Shown here: piece after piece, positions 26,534 through 34,530 of the stretch | How the letters are laid out: each line of letters starts with the position of its first letter | How positions within the stretch are numbered: the stretch's first letter is position 1 | Source: Labilithrix sp. | Lineage (GTDB): Bacteria > Myxococcota > Polyangia > Polyangiales > Polyangiaceae | Assembly (NCBI GenBank): GCA_028287035.1 | Contig: JAQBQL010000017.1 | Location: 1-48,453 of the forward strand | DNA: 48,453 nt | Direction: 5' to 3' | Notes under the pieces: model-generated | Database searches by the model: none | Told to the model about the DNA's origin: nothing | Seen by the model: the letters and a program-made list of their open reading frames with translations, nothing else | Made by a program: the position numbers and the translations under genes

Positions 26534-27835
26534 TCAGGGAGGACAGCCGGGCGCGCCGGTGCTCTTGCCGTCCTGCTGGCACGGGGCACACGTGTGGTCC
26601 TTCGGGCAGTTGCCGCGGTCGAGCACGAGCTCGCTCGCGAATCCGAAGTCGAGACAGTCGCTGAGGCAGACGCCGGAGTACTTGCTGCCGAAGGTCGGGT
26701 CGCCGATGCACGCCTGGGGCGTGAAGCCGGCGGTCAGGTTCTCGGTCGGGACGCAGAGCGCGTTCTGGCAGCCATGGCCCTCGAGGACCGATTGCATGGA
26801 GGCCGGGATGGAGCCCTGCGGGACGCACTTACCGACGAGGCCCGCCGACATCCCGCAGCAGCCCGGGAACGTCACCGGCGGGCTCTTCGGACCGGGGTCG
26901 CACGACGTCTTGCACGCGCCGGTCTCGGTGCCGTCGACCGGGCTCGAGCACGGGACGCAGCGCTCGGTGGCGTCGCACGAGGCGACCGGAAGGAGCGTCT
27001 GCGCCGCCACCGACGGGAGCGCCGCGCTCTGGCAACGACCCTCGGCGCCGCCGATCGAGGTGCAGGTCGCGGGGATGAAGCGGCCGCCGGCGGCGATGAG
27101 CTTGTCGGGCACGCAGAACCCGCCGGTGCACGAGGCGAGCTTCGCGGTGAGGTCCGCCGGCGTCAGGTGCGCGGGCAGGCAGTGGGCGCCGCTCGCTGCG
27201 CCCCCGCAGGCCGGCAGGGTGCCCGGATCGAGGACCGGCGCTCCCACGTGCGGGCACGTGAGATCGGGTGCCGGCGCGGCGCCGTCTCCGCCCACGCCGC
27301 CATCGGGGGCGCAGGTGTCCGCTTCGCCGATCGCGCAAGCACCGGTGACGGTGCCGTCGTTCGGGTTCACGCAAGGCGCGCAGCGCTCGCCCGCCGCGCA
27401 CGAGGCCTGCGGGAGCACGTCGGCGTTCTCGGCGACCTGCGGGACGCACGTGCTGAGACAGACGCCCGCCGCGCCGTTGAGCGACGCGCAGGCCGCCGGT
27501 TTCGCGCCGCCCGACTGGATGAGCGTGTCGGGGAGACAGTAGCCGCCGCCGCACGAGGCGAACGATGCGCGCGAGCCTGCCGGCACCTTCGCTTCCGGCA
27601 CGCAGTGGGCGCCCCCGCAGGCCGGTGCGCACGCGGGGAGCGAGCTCGGGTCGGCGAGCTTCTCCCGCGCGCTCGGGGCGGCGCACGTGCTCGCCCCGGC
27701 CGGAGCTGCACCCGGCGCGGTGCTCGCTGCGCCCGCGTAGCCGAAGGCCGCGTCGGTTCCCGCATTGCAGCCCGCGACCGCGGCGAGGATCGCCGCCGAG
27801 GTGGCAGCCAGGACGACGAGAGAGGCGCGGCGCAT
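26534..27835 (-). CDS. Cys-rich lipoprotein with three internal repeats
   Basis: Starting at ATG 27835, the 433-residue protein has a lipoprotein signal ending AVAGC (Cys23). It then has three repeats of about 105 residues at about 66-168, 207-308 and 323-431. Shared positions are GAHC(V/L)P, SCxGG(Y/F)C(L/V)PDxLI, a Cys before a Gly-rich turn, ERCxPCxxPxDGTxTGAC. The third copy is more diverged. About ten Cys per repeat suggest disulfide-locked modules outside the cytoplasm. I do not recognise a named family; similar repeat lipoproteins seem typical of myxobacteria. It sits between the LolA-like gene (56 bases away) and the permease gene, so it may be part of the same transport locus or its cargo. 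Confidence 0.8.
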   Translation of the reverse strand: MRRASLVVLAATSAAILAAVAGCNAGTDAAFGYAGAASTAPGAAPAGASTCAAPSAREKLADPSSLPACAPACGGAHCVPEAKVPAGSRASFASCGGGYCLPDTLIQSGGAKPAACASLNGAAGVCLSTCVPQVAENADVLPQASCAAGERCAPCVNPNDGTVTGACAIGEADTCAPDGGVGGDGAAPAPDLTCPHVGAPVLDPGTLPACGGAASGAHCLPAHLTPADLTAKLASCTGGFCVPDKLIAAGGRFIPATCTSIGGAEGRCQSAALPSVAAQTLLPVASCDATERCVPCSSPVDGTETGACKTSCDPGPKSPPVTFPGCCGMSAGLVGKCVPQGSIPASMQSVLEGHGCQNALCVPTENLTAGFTPQACIGDPTFGSKYSGVCLSDCLDFGFASELVLDRGNCPKDHTCAPCQQDGKSTGAPGCPP

Positions 27836-28012
27836 GTCGGGAGCAGCGAGTGCACCGCGGATGCCAGGCCTCGGCACGCACGGGGAGCCGCAAATCGCCG
27901 GCGATCGCGCGGGGTGTGCAGCGGCGCTTCTCAGGCCCGGATCCACCACCACCCGCTCGATCCTGTCGAGATCAGGGGACGCCGACGATCCGGCGCGAAT
28001 GTAGGCGAGGCT

Positions 28013-30502
28013 TCAGCCGACCCCGCGCGCGCAGAGCACGGCGCGGAGGTCGATACGCAGGATCTGCCTCACCGCGAGCGCCGAGGCGATGGCGAGGCAC
28101 GCCAGCGTGGGGACGGCGACGGTCAGCACGTCGCCCACGCGGTAGGCGGTCGGCAGCGGGAACAGCGTGCGCGACAGGACGTGCAGCAGGTACGCGTCGA
28201 GCGCCAGCCAGCCGAGGAGCGCCGCGACCAGGCCGAACATCCCGAGCAGCCCGATCTCGGTGAACACGACGCGGACGATCGCGGCGCGCCCGTAGCCCAT
28301 CGCCCGGAGGGTCGCGTACTCGGTGTCACGCTCGAGGACGAGCACCGCGAGGACGCTGAGCACCGCCGCGAGCGCGAAGATCATGCCCACCACGAGGAAG
28401 GGGAAGATCGCCGAGCGCTGCTCGAGCACCATGCGCTGCATCGTCCTCATCGCCGCGTCGCGCGACTGGAGGCCCATGACCATCTCCTCGCGGAGGAGCG
28501 CTGCCTCGGGCGTGGTGGGCGCGGGCGGCGGCGGCGGCGCGGCCGCTCCGGCGTCGCTGTCGAAGTCGATCTCCTCGGCGCCCTCCGGCCGCGGGCCGGC
28601 TTCGGGCAGGAGCGGCGGCGGCGCGGCGCGCTCCGACATCGGACCGTACACGACGAACATTCCCGAGACCTTGTCGCCGAGCTCGAGCAGCCGCTGCGCG
28701 GTGCGCTTCGGCACGTGGACCGTCGAGGCCGACGCGTCGTGGACGAGCCCGACCACCGTGAGCTCGAGGGAGGGGCCGCGGGCCGAGGCGACGCGCACCT
28801 TCTCGCCGATCGCGAGCGGGCGCTCGTCGCGCACGAGGCTCTCGTTGACGATGATCTCGAGCGCGTCGTCGCCGGTGAGGTCGCGCCCTGCGGTCAGGTC
28901 GCGCCCGTCGAGCGTGCCCGCCACGTCGACGCCGCGCACGCGGACCTCCTGCGGGCCATTGCCGGCGCGCGCCAGCGTGGCCCGACCCTGCACGAAGGTC
29001 TCCGTGGCGTGGAGGCCCGGCGTCGACAGGAGCCCGACGAGCGACGGCGGCTCGAGCGGCACGCGGAAGCTCACCGTCGCATCCCACTGGATCCGGGCCG
29101 CGGTGCGCGCGCTCCACAGCTGCCAGGACGAGTTGATCGTGAGGAGCGTGGCCGGCGCGGCGATGCCCGCGCCGAGGAGGAGCACGATCGCGCCGGAGAG
29201 GCGGAGGCGGCGGACCACGTTCCGGATCGCGTAGCGGGTCGTCGCCCGGGCGTGGCCGAGCAGCGCCTCGAGCGGGCGCGGCAGCCCGCGGAACGACACC
29301 TCCGTGCCGCCACGCATCGCGAGCGCGGGGCTCATGCGCAGGATCGAGGCGAGCGGAACGACCACGCCGACGAGTGTGGTGAGCACCGCGAAGGCCGCCA
29401 CCGCGGCGAGGGTCCCCTGCGGCACGACGATGGCCGGCGTGGCGACGCCCATGCTGCGGGCCTGCGCGATCGCGTTCGACCCGCCGAAGACCGGCGCCAG
29501 CCAGAGGCCGGCCCCCGCCCCGAGCACCGCCGGAACCAGGCCCACGAGCAGGTACGCGATCACGAACTGGAAGGGCGGAAAGCCCACCGCGAGCAGCGCC
29601 CCGATCTCGCGCCGCTGGCTCTCGACCACGCGCATGACGAGCACGTAGGCGACGATCGCGCCGAGGAGACCGACCACCAGCGCGAGGATCGGCGTGAGCA
29701 CGCGCGGCGAGCGGAGGAGCTCCTCGTGCAGCCGGTAGCCGATGTTGGAGCGGCGCGGCACGATCTCCTCGATGGTGAGCCCCTTGAGGGCGGCCACGAT
29801 GGCGCGGCGCGTGGCCTCCTCGTCGGCGCCGGGCTGGTACGTGAAGAGGAGCTCGTTGTAGAGATGGTCGACGAACAGCTCGTCGAGCTTCGCGCGCGGC
29901 GCGTACACGATGCCCATCGAGCCCTTCGCCGGCATCAAGAACCGCGGGTCGACCGCCGGCGCCAGGTACTCCGGGCTCATGCCGATGCCGGCGATCGTGA
30001 AGCGCGTCGCGAAGCGGTGCGGATTGACCACGAGCGGGTCGCCCAGGTGGAGCCCGCGCACCTCGGCGAAGCTGCCGTCGATGATCGCGCCGCTCGGCGA
30101 CGCCGGATCGAGCGGCCGCCCCTCGAGAACCGCGAGGTCGTTCACCTCCTGCTGCCCGGGATCGAGGTACACGACCACCACCGGCCACGGGACCGCAGCC
30201 TCGCCCTGATCCTCGATCGTGCCGCGCGTCGTGTAGCGACGTGACACGCCGCGTACGCCCCGGATCGTGCGGAGCCGGTCGAGCGGCGGCAGCTCGGTGT
30301 CGGCGGCCGGGACGATCCCCACCGCCAGGTCGGCGAAGCGGAGCTGCTCGTAGTACGCATCACGGCTCGCCGTGAAGCTGTGGGTCATGACGTACGCGCC
30401 GCCGATGGTCATCGTCTGCAGCGCGAGGACGAGCGCCAGCAGGCCCAGACGGACGCGCACCCGCCACAGCTCGCGGAGCGCCATGCGCAGAACGATCGTC
30501 AC
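28013..30502 (-). CDS. FtsX-type ABC transporter permease, 8 TM (fused double unit)
   Basis: The 829-residue protein contains eight hydrophobic helices in two sets of four. The first is at about residue 15, then three at 265-400, one near 435, and three at 690-815. Each set has a large periplasmic domain after its first helix (MacB-PCD type) and an FtsX core (VVESQRREIGALLAVGF in the first, LERDTEYATLRAMGYGR in the second). This is a natural fusion of two LolC/E-like halves, enough for one complete transporter. A Pro/Ala/Glu low-complexity insert (about 620-665) interrupts the second periplasmic domain. The matching ATPases are on the other strand at 24301-25702. Confidence 0.9.
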   Translation of the reverse strand: MTIVLRMALRELWRVRVRLGLLALVLALQTMTIGGAYVMTHSFTASRDAYYEQLRFADLAVGIVPAADTELPPLDRLRTIRGVRGVSRRYTTRGTIEDQGEAAVPWPVVVVYLDPGQQEVNDLAVLEGRPLDPASPSGAIIDGSFAEVRGLHLGDPLVVNPHRFATRFTIAGIGMSPEYLAPAVDPRFLMPAKGSMGIVYAPRAKLDELFVDHLYNELLFTYQPGADEEATRRAIVAALKGLTIEEIVPRRSNIGYRLHEELLRSPRVLTPILALVVGLLGAIVAYVLVMRVVESQRREIGALLAVGFPPFQFVIAYLLVGLVPAVLGAGAGLWLAPVFGGSNAIAQARSMGVATPAIVVPQGTLAAVAAFAVLTTLVGVVVPLASILRMSPALAMRGGTEVSFRGLPRPLEALLGHARATTRYAIRNVVRRLRLSGAIVLLLGAGIAAPATLLTINSSWQLWSARTAARIQWDATVSFRVPLEPPSLVGLLSTPGLHATETFVQGRATLARAGNGPQEVRVRGVDVAGTLDGRDLTAGRDLTGDDALEIIVNESLVRDERPLAIGEKVRVASARGPSLELTVVGLVHDASASTVHVPKRTAQRLLELGDKVSGMFVVYGPMSERAAPPPLLPEAGPRPEGAEEIDFDSDAGAAAPPPPPAPTTPEAALLREEMVMGLQSRDAAMRTMQRMVLEQRSAIFPFLVVGMIFALAAVLSVLAVLVLERDTEYATLRAMGYGRAAIVRVVFTEIGLLGMFGLVAALLGWLALDAYLLHVLSRTLFPLPTAYRVGDVLTVAVPTLACLAIASALAVRQILRIDLRAVLCARGVG

Positions 30503-30530
30503 GTCAGGGCCACCGCCACGCCGCGGGATA

Positions 30531-31022
30531 CTAGCGCGAAGCGGCCTTCAGCGTCTCCAGCACGCGGCGCATCCGCTCGGTGCCCTGCGCGATGACGTGC
30601 TCGAAGCCGATGCTGCGCGCCATCGCCAGCGCGGCCGGGGACCCGAACGACGCGACGAAGTGGGTGCGCGTCGCCGCGCCGTCGGCGGTCAGGCTGAGCA
30701 CGTGCCGCACGCGAAGCTGCCCGTGCAGCGGCGTATCCTCGGTCACGGTCTCCCACGCGAGGCGGCGCGGCGCATCGACCTCGACGAAGCGGAACGTCAG
30801 CGCGACCTCTTGGCCGTCGGGCGTCTTCATGACGTGCTTCCACAGGCCGCCGGGCCGCACGTCCATCTCGCACAGCGGATTCTCGAAGCCATGGCCGCCG
30901 TACCAGTTCTTCACGTGCGCGGGGTCGGTGAACGCCTCCCACACGAGGGCGAGCGGCGCGTCGAGCCGGCCCTCGATGACCACCTGGTTCTCGGTCTCGC
31001 GGGTGACGGGTGCTGCGTTCAT
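30531..31022 (-). CDS. SRPBCC (AHSA1-like) protein, pair A
   Basis: Starting at ATG 31022, whose ATGA overlaps the ArsR stop, the protein is 163 residues. The AHSA1/START-like fold is visible as IEGRLDAPLALVWEAFTDP, HVKNWYGG, RPGGLWKHVM and a final helix EHVIAQGTERMRRVLETL. These proteins hold a hydrophobic ligand in a deep cavity, and many are coded right after an ArsR regulator whose signal they may process. It lies 28 bases before the permease gene in the same direction and could be co-transcribed with it. Its ligand is unknown. Confidence 0.85.
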   Translation of the reverse strand: MNAAPVTRETENQVVIEGRLDAPLALVWEAFTDPAHVKNWYGGHGFENPLCEMDVRPGGLWKHVMKTPDGQEVALTFRFVEVDAPRRLAWETVTEDTPLHGQLRVRHVLSLTADGAATRTHFVASFGSPAALAMARSIGFEHVIAQGTERMRRVLETLKAASR

Positions 31023-31387
31023 CGTTTCTTTCCTTTTCTCGGCGCCGGCGGCGCCTGCGTGGCGTTCTGCGTCTGCAAGTCCTTCAGGTAATCGTTCAGG
31101 CCGGCGAAGCTGCGCTCCCAGAAGCGGCGGTACTCCTCCAGCCATTCTGCTGCGTCGCGCAGCGGAGCCCCTTCGAGGCGACACGGACGCCACTGCGCGT
31201 CGCGCCCGCGCGTCACGAGCCCGGCGCTCTCGAGCACCTTGATGTGCTTGGAGACCGCGGCGAACGTCATCGCATGTGGCTCCGCGAGCTGGGTGACCGT
31301 GGCCTCACCCCGGGCGAGCTGCGCGAGCAGGCTCCGGCGCGTGGGGTCGGCGAGAGCGTGGAACGTCCTGTCGAGTGTCTGCGTCAT
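31019..31387 (-). CDS. ArsR-family transcriptional regulator, pair A
   Basis: The 122-residue winged-helix protein shows FHALADPTRRSLLAQLARGE, then TVTQLAEPHAMTFAAVSKHIKVLESAGLV in pieces, the standard ArsR recognition helix region, and WRPCRLEGAPL as the wing. There is no Cys pair for metal binding; this is the non-metal ArsR group typically coupled to SRPBCC genes. A GC-poor palindrome covers its start codon (31386-31405), pointing to autoregulation. It overlaps the SRPBCC gene by four bases. The C-terminus is short and basic (PRKGKKR). Confidence 0.9.
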   Translation of the reverse strand: MTQTLDRTFHALADPTRRSLLAQLARGEATVTQLAEPHAMTFAAVSKHIKVLESAGLVTRGRDAQWRPCRLEGAPLRDAAEWLEEYRRFWERSFAGLNDYLKDLQTQNATQAPPAPRKGKKR

Positions 31388-31405
31388 TCAACCGAATGGT
31401 TTAAT
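31386..31405. promoter_or_regulatory. Palindromic ArsR operator between the two divergent ArsR/SRPBCC pairs
   Basis: ATTCAACC and GGTTTAAT flank a central GAAT; the arms ATTnAACC/GGTTnAAT match exactly apart from one centre-proximal base each. The element overlaps the start codon of the minus-strand arsR gene and lies 65 bases upstream of the plus-strand SRPBCC gene. Similar AACC-N4-GGTT sites precede ArsR/SRPBCC pairs elsewhere. It is the most AT-rich part of this region. Confidence 0.6.
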
Positions 31406-31470
31406 ACGTCGCGAGGCCATCCCGGTCAATGCCAAAGAATGGGCTTGCGATCGTATAAGCGTCGACTAAT

Positions 31471-32112
31471 ATGACGCCCATGAAGACGGATGTTCTCTCG
31501 TTCCTCGGTGCCGCTGCCCGCAGCGCCGATCCCGGGATGCGCGACGGTGTCCCGGTGCGCATCGTCCGCGCCTCGCGAAGCTACGCCACGGTGCGCGCCG
31601 ACCTGTGGGAGGCGATCACCACGAAGGAGCGCATCCCGCGCTGGCTGATGCCGGTCGAAGGCACGCTCGAGAAGGGCGGGCGCTATTCGCTCGTCGGGAA
31701 CGCGAGCGGCACCATCCTGGCCTGCGAGCCGCCGTCCCGCCTCGAGGTGACGTGGGAGTACGCCGGCAACGTGAGCTGGGTGAAGGTCGACCTCCACGAC
31801 GAACCGGCGGGCGGCACGCGTCTCGAGCTGCAGCACCTCGTGCCCCTCGACGACCCGAAGCTGACGGAGTTCGGGCCCGGAGCGATGGGCGTCGGCTGGG
31901 ATCTCATGCTCTTCGGGCTCGAAGGTCACGTCGCAGGTGGCGGCACGCCGACGCCCGAGGAAGGCATGGCCTGGATGGGCTCGGAAGAGGGCCGCACGTT
32001 CGTCCGCACGAGCAGCCAGGCCTGGGGCGTCGCCGACGCTGCCGCCGGCACCGCGGCGGGGGACGCGTCGGCGCTCGCCGGAAAGACCGCGGCCGCGTAC
32101 GGCGCCGGGTGA
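31471..32112 (+). CDS. SRPBCC (AHSA1-like) protein, pair B
   Basis: This 213-residue protein has the AHSA1 fold as VRASRSYATVRADLWEAITTKERIPRW in pieces, then GGRYSLVGNASGTIL, PSRLEVTWEY, GTRLELQHLVP and FGPGAMGVGWDLMLFGLE. It keeps a longer C-terminal Ala-rich extension (from about 165) not found in pair A. No signal peptide is present. It is translationally coupled to the next gene as GTGA, in the order SRPBCC then ArsR, the reverse of pair A. ATG 31471 and the in-frame ATG four codons later are both possible starts. Confidence 0.85.
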   Translation: MTPMKTDVLSFLGAAARSADPGMRDGVPVRIVRASRSYATVRADLWEAITTKERIPRWLMPVEGTLEKGGRYSLVGNASGTILACEPPSRLEVTWEYAGNVSWVKVDLHDEPAGGTRLELQHLVPLDDPKLTEFGPGAMGVGWDLMLFGLEGHVAGGGTPTPEEGMAWMGSEEGRTFVRTSSQAWGVADAAAGTAAGDASALAGKTAAAYGAG

Positions 32113-32447
32113 GCAGCGCGTTCGACGTGCTCGGCGATCCGGTGCGTCGCCGGATCCTCGAGCTGCTCGCGAGCGGCGAGCACGCATCCGGCGACATCGT
32201 CGTCGTCGTGCAGCAGGAGTTCGGCATCTCGCAGCCCGCGGTCTCCCAGCACCTCCGGGTCCTCCGCGACAGCGGGTTCGCGACGGTGCGGGCCGACGGG
32301 CCGCGGCGCCTCTACAGCGTCGACCCCTCGCCGCTCCGCGAGGTCGACGCGTGGCTGGATCGCTTCCGCGTGTTCTGGGAGCACAAGCTCGACGCGCTGG
32401 CCGTCGAGGTCGCCCGCGGCAAGCGCGCGAAACGAACGAAGCGGTGA
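32109..32447 (+). CDS. ArsR-family transcriptional regulator, pair B
   Basis: Starting at GTG 32109 in a GTGA overlap, the protein is 112 residues. It has FDVLGDPVRRRILELLASGE, a helix region with FGISQPAVSQHLRVLRDSGF, and a wing RADGPRRLYSVDPSPL, then a helix DAWLDRFRVFWEHKLDAL. It belongs to the same SRPBCC-linked ArsR group as pair A but is not a close copy. The insert VVVVQQEF before the recognition helix is a little longer than usual. Its operator may be the shared divergent region. Confidence 0.88.
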   Translation: MSSAFDVLGDPVRRRILELLASGEHASGDIVVVVQQEFGISQPAVSQHLRVLRDSGFATVRADGPRRLYSVDPSPLREVDAWLDRFRVFWEHKLDALAVEVARGKRAKRTKR

Positions 32448-32451
32448 CCGG

Positions 32452-33612
32452 TCAGCGCCCGGCGCGACGCCGCCGCCAACCGAGGAACGCGGCGAAGAGG
32501 GCATTCGGCAGGACGACGAGCAGCGCAACGATCCACCCGGACGTTCCGAGGAGCCATGCGCGCATCCGCCACACGGGACCGGTGATGAGGCCCGCGCCCC
32601 TCGCCGGCGGGAACTCGTAGCGGCCCACGCGGACCTTGCCCTCGAGCCGGACGCCCTTGCCGCCGTCGAGCTCGGGCAGCGTGATCTCGTAGCGGCAGGT
32701 GCCGAACGCGAGCCCGGTGATCTCCGCGATCTGCTCGTGGTTCTCGTCGTCGGGCGCGTCGTCGAGCCTCGCGGTCGCCGTGCAGATGTCCGGCGTGAGG
32801 CTCCGCGCGCGCGTGAGAGCGTCCTGGCTGCACACCGTGACGTTGCCGGGTCCGGTGACCTGCGCAACCGCATACGTGGAGCCACCCTCGAAGACGCGCG
32901 TGTCGTCGGCCCTGACGAGGTGCGCCTCGGTCAGGGTCGCGCGGTCCACGACGTCGACATCGATCCGCGACGCGTCCACCTTCGAGGTGAGCGAGATGCG
33001 CGCATCGCGGCTTGGCAAGCGGTAGCGATAGAAGCCCCCCGCCTGCGGTTGCGCGACGAGCTCGACGTCGGCCGGGGGCTCGATGGTCACCGGGGCGTAG
33101 CCGTAGCCCACGACCGGCCGCGCGTCGGCGGTCTGGAGCGCGTGGTACACGTCGACGGTCGCGCCGCGGACGTAGATGGCCCGGGGCTCGCTCGTGCAGG
33201 CGTGCTCGAGGCGGTGGGTCTCCGGCTTCTGCACGTGGAAGAACATGCGGTCGGTCAGCTCGCGGCCCTGCTCGTCGCGCGCGGTCAGCGTGATCTCCGC
33301 GACCCCGGGCACGCCGCCGGTGAGGACGACGGTGGTGTCGTCCTTCAGCGCGGTGGTCAGCACCGACGGCTTCGACGAGGACGCCCGGATGACGACCAGC
33401 TTCGTCTCCGTGCCGTTCGCGAAGGCCACGACGTCGAGCTTCGCGCCCGGCGCGATCGGCTTCACGAAGTTCACGAAGTCGGCGCCGGCCGCATAGGCGA
33501 ACGTGAGCTTCCCGTCGTACGCGGTCGACGTCGCGTAGCAGCCGGGCGTGAGCAGGGCGAGCGCCAGGGCCCCGGCGGTGACGAGCGCGGTCGCGACGGG
33601 TGCGTGCTTCAC
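32452..33612 (-). CDS. Lipoprotein with C-terminal membrane helix, function unknown
   Basis: The start is taken as GTG at 33612, giving 386 residues with a lipoprotein signal ending LLTPGC (Cys25). The body is beta-rich with Ig-like looking segments (GGVPGVAEITLTARDEQGREL) and scattered Cys. A helix near the C-terminus (about 355-375, WIVALLVVLPNALFAAFLGW) is followed by RRRRAGR, a stop-transfer-like end reminiscent of myxobacterial sorting tails but without the Gly-Cys. I do not recognise the family. It is third in a minus-strand set after the DHCR24-like and PhnD-like genes (47 bases from the latter). Confidence 0.7.
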   Translation of the reverse strand: MKHAPVATALVTAGALALALLTPGCYATSTAYDGKLTFAYAAGADFVNFVKPIAPGAKLDVVAFANGTETKLVVIRASSSKPSVLTTALKDDTTVVLTGGVPGVAEITLTARDEQGRELTDRMFFHVQKPETHRLEHACTSEPRAIYVRGATVDVYHALQTADARPVVGYGYAPVTIEPPADVELVAQPQAGGFYRYRLPSRDARISLTSKVDASRIDVDVVDRATLTEAHLVRADDTRVFEGGSTYAVAQVTGPGNVTVCSQDALTRARSLTPDICTATARLDDAPDDENHEQIAEITGLAFGTCRYEITLPELDGGKGVRLEGKVRVGRYEFPPARGAGLITGPVWRMRAWLLGTSGWIVALLVVLPNALFAAFLGWRRRRAGR

Positions 33613-33659
33613 GGGTCCGAGCGTAGCATCGGGCGCCGGCGTGAGGCGGCCGGGGAAGC

Positions 33660-34493
33660 TCAGTCGAAGACGCCGTTCGCCACCGCGGTCTCCACCACGT
33701 GGCGGAGGCCCTCGTGGCCCTTCCCCACGCCCTCGCGCAGCTCGTCGCCGCCGAACACCGCGCGCGCGAGCGCCTGCCCCTCCGCCGCATCGGCACACGC
33801 TGCCCGCAGCGCAGCGACGATGCGCTCGTAGCTCGCGGGCAACAGGTTGCGGCGCACGGCGATGACGTCGGTGGGGATGGGGCCGTACGTCCCGAGCACG
33901 CGCACGTCGAGGCCATCGACGAGCGACCACGCGCCCTCGAGCACCGCGGCTCCGTCCTCGGGGGTACGCGCGAAGGTCGCGGCGACGTCGCACGCGCCGC
34001 TCTTGAGGGCCAGCATCGTGTCGCGGTGCGTGCCGTGGAACGTCTCGCTCGCGAACGCCGTTGCCGGGTCGATGCCCGCCTTCAGCAGCTCGAGGCGCGG
34101 CACCACGTACCCGGCCGCGCTCCACGGGTCGACCCACCCGGCGCGCGCCCCGGCAAGCTGCGTGGCCTCCAGCGCCGTGACGCGCGACCCGGCGAGCGTG
34201 ACGAGGGCCGCCGAGTAGCTCGTGCGCCCGCGCCGGACGATGCTGCCGATCGGTGTGACCCCCTCGGCCACCCACGCGTAGGCGACGGGCGGGAGCCACG
34301 CGACGTCGGTGCTCCCGTCACGCACGCTGCCCATCAGCTCCTTGTAGTCGGCGGCATTGCGGCGCTCGAGGTCGACGCCGGCGTGGGCGCGCAGCCAGTC
34401 GGCGAGGGCGTCGAACGGGCCGCTCGCGTCGGCCCCGGGCGCGGGCGACGCGACGAGGCCGAACACGAGGCGTTCATGGGCGGTCGTTGTCAT
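33660..34493 (-). CDS. PhnD-like substrate-binding protein without signal peptide
   Basis: Starting at ATG 34493, the 277-residue protein follows the phosphonate/phosphite-binding (PhnD) fold: ADYKELMGSVRDGSTDVAW with PPVAYAW, DPWSAAGYVVPRLELLKAGI, HGTHRDTMLALKSGACDVAA. In family members these loops bind an anion such as phosphonate or phosphite. The N-terminus (MTTTAHERLVFGLVASP) begins almost directly with the first strand and carries no signal peptide. No ABC permease or ATPase is adjacent. It may be a cytoplasmic sensor or ligand carrier instead of a transport receptor. The gene lies 37 bases after the flavoprotein gene. Confidence 0.8.
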   Translation of the reverse strand: MTTTAHERLVFGLVASPAPGADASGPFDALADWLRAHAGVDLERRNAADYKELMGSVRDGSTDVAWLPPVAYAWVAEGVTPIGSIVRRGRTSYSAALVTLAGSRVTALEATQLAGARAGWVDPWSAAGYVVPRLELLKAGIDPATAFASETFHGTHRDTMLALKSGACDVAATFARTPEDGAAVLEGAWSLVDGLDVRVLGTYGPIPTDVIAVRRNLLPASYERIVAALRAACADAAEGQALARAVFGGDELREGVGKGHEGLRHVVETAVANGVFD

Positions 34494-34530
34494 CGGCACG
34501 GCGATGGTAGCCCGCCGGGCGGCGCTGGGC

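Noticed and set aside
26498..30244. A 1248-codon open frame on the plus strand opposite the Cys-rich lipoprotein and the permease
   Set aside because: It is Arg/Ala/Glu/His-rich without any domain pattern and is antisense to two well supported genes. Long antisense frames are expected at this GC content.
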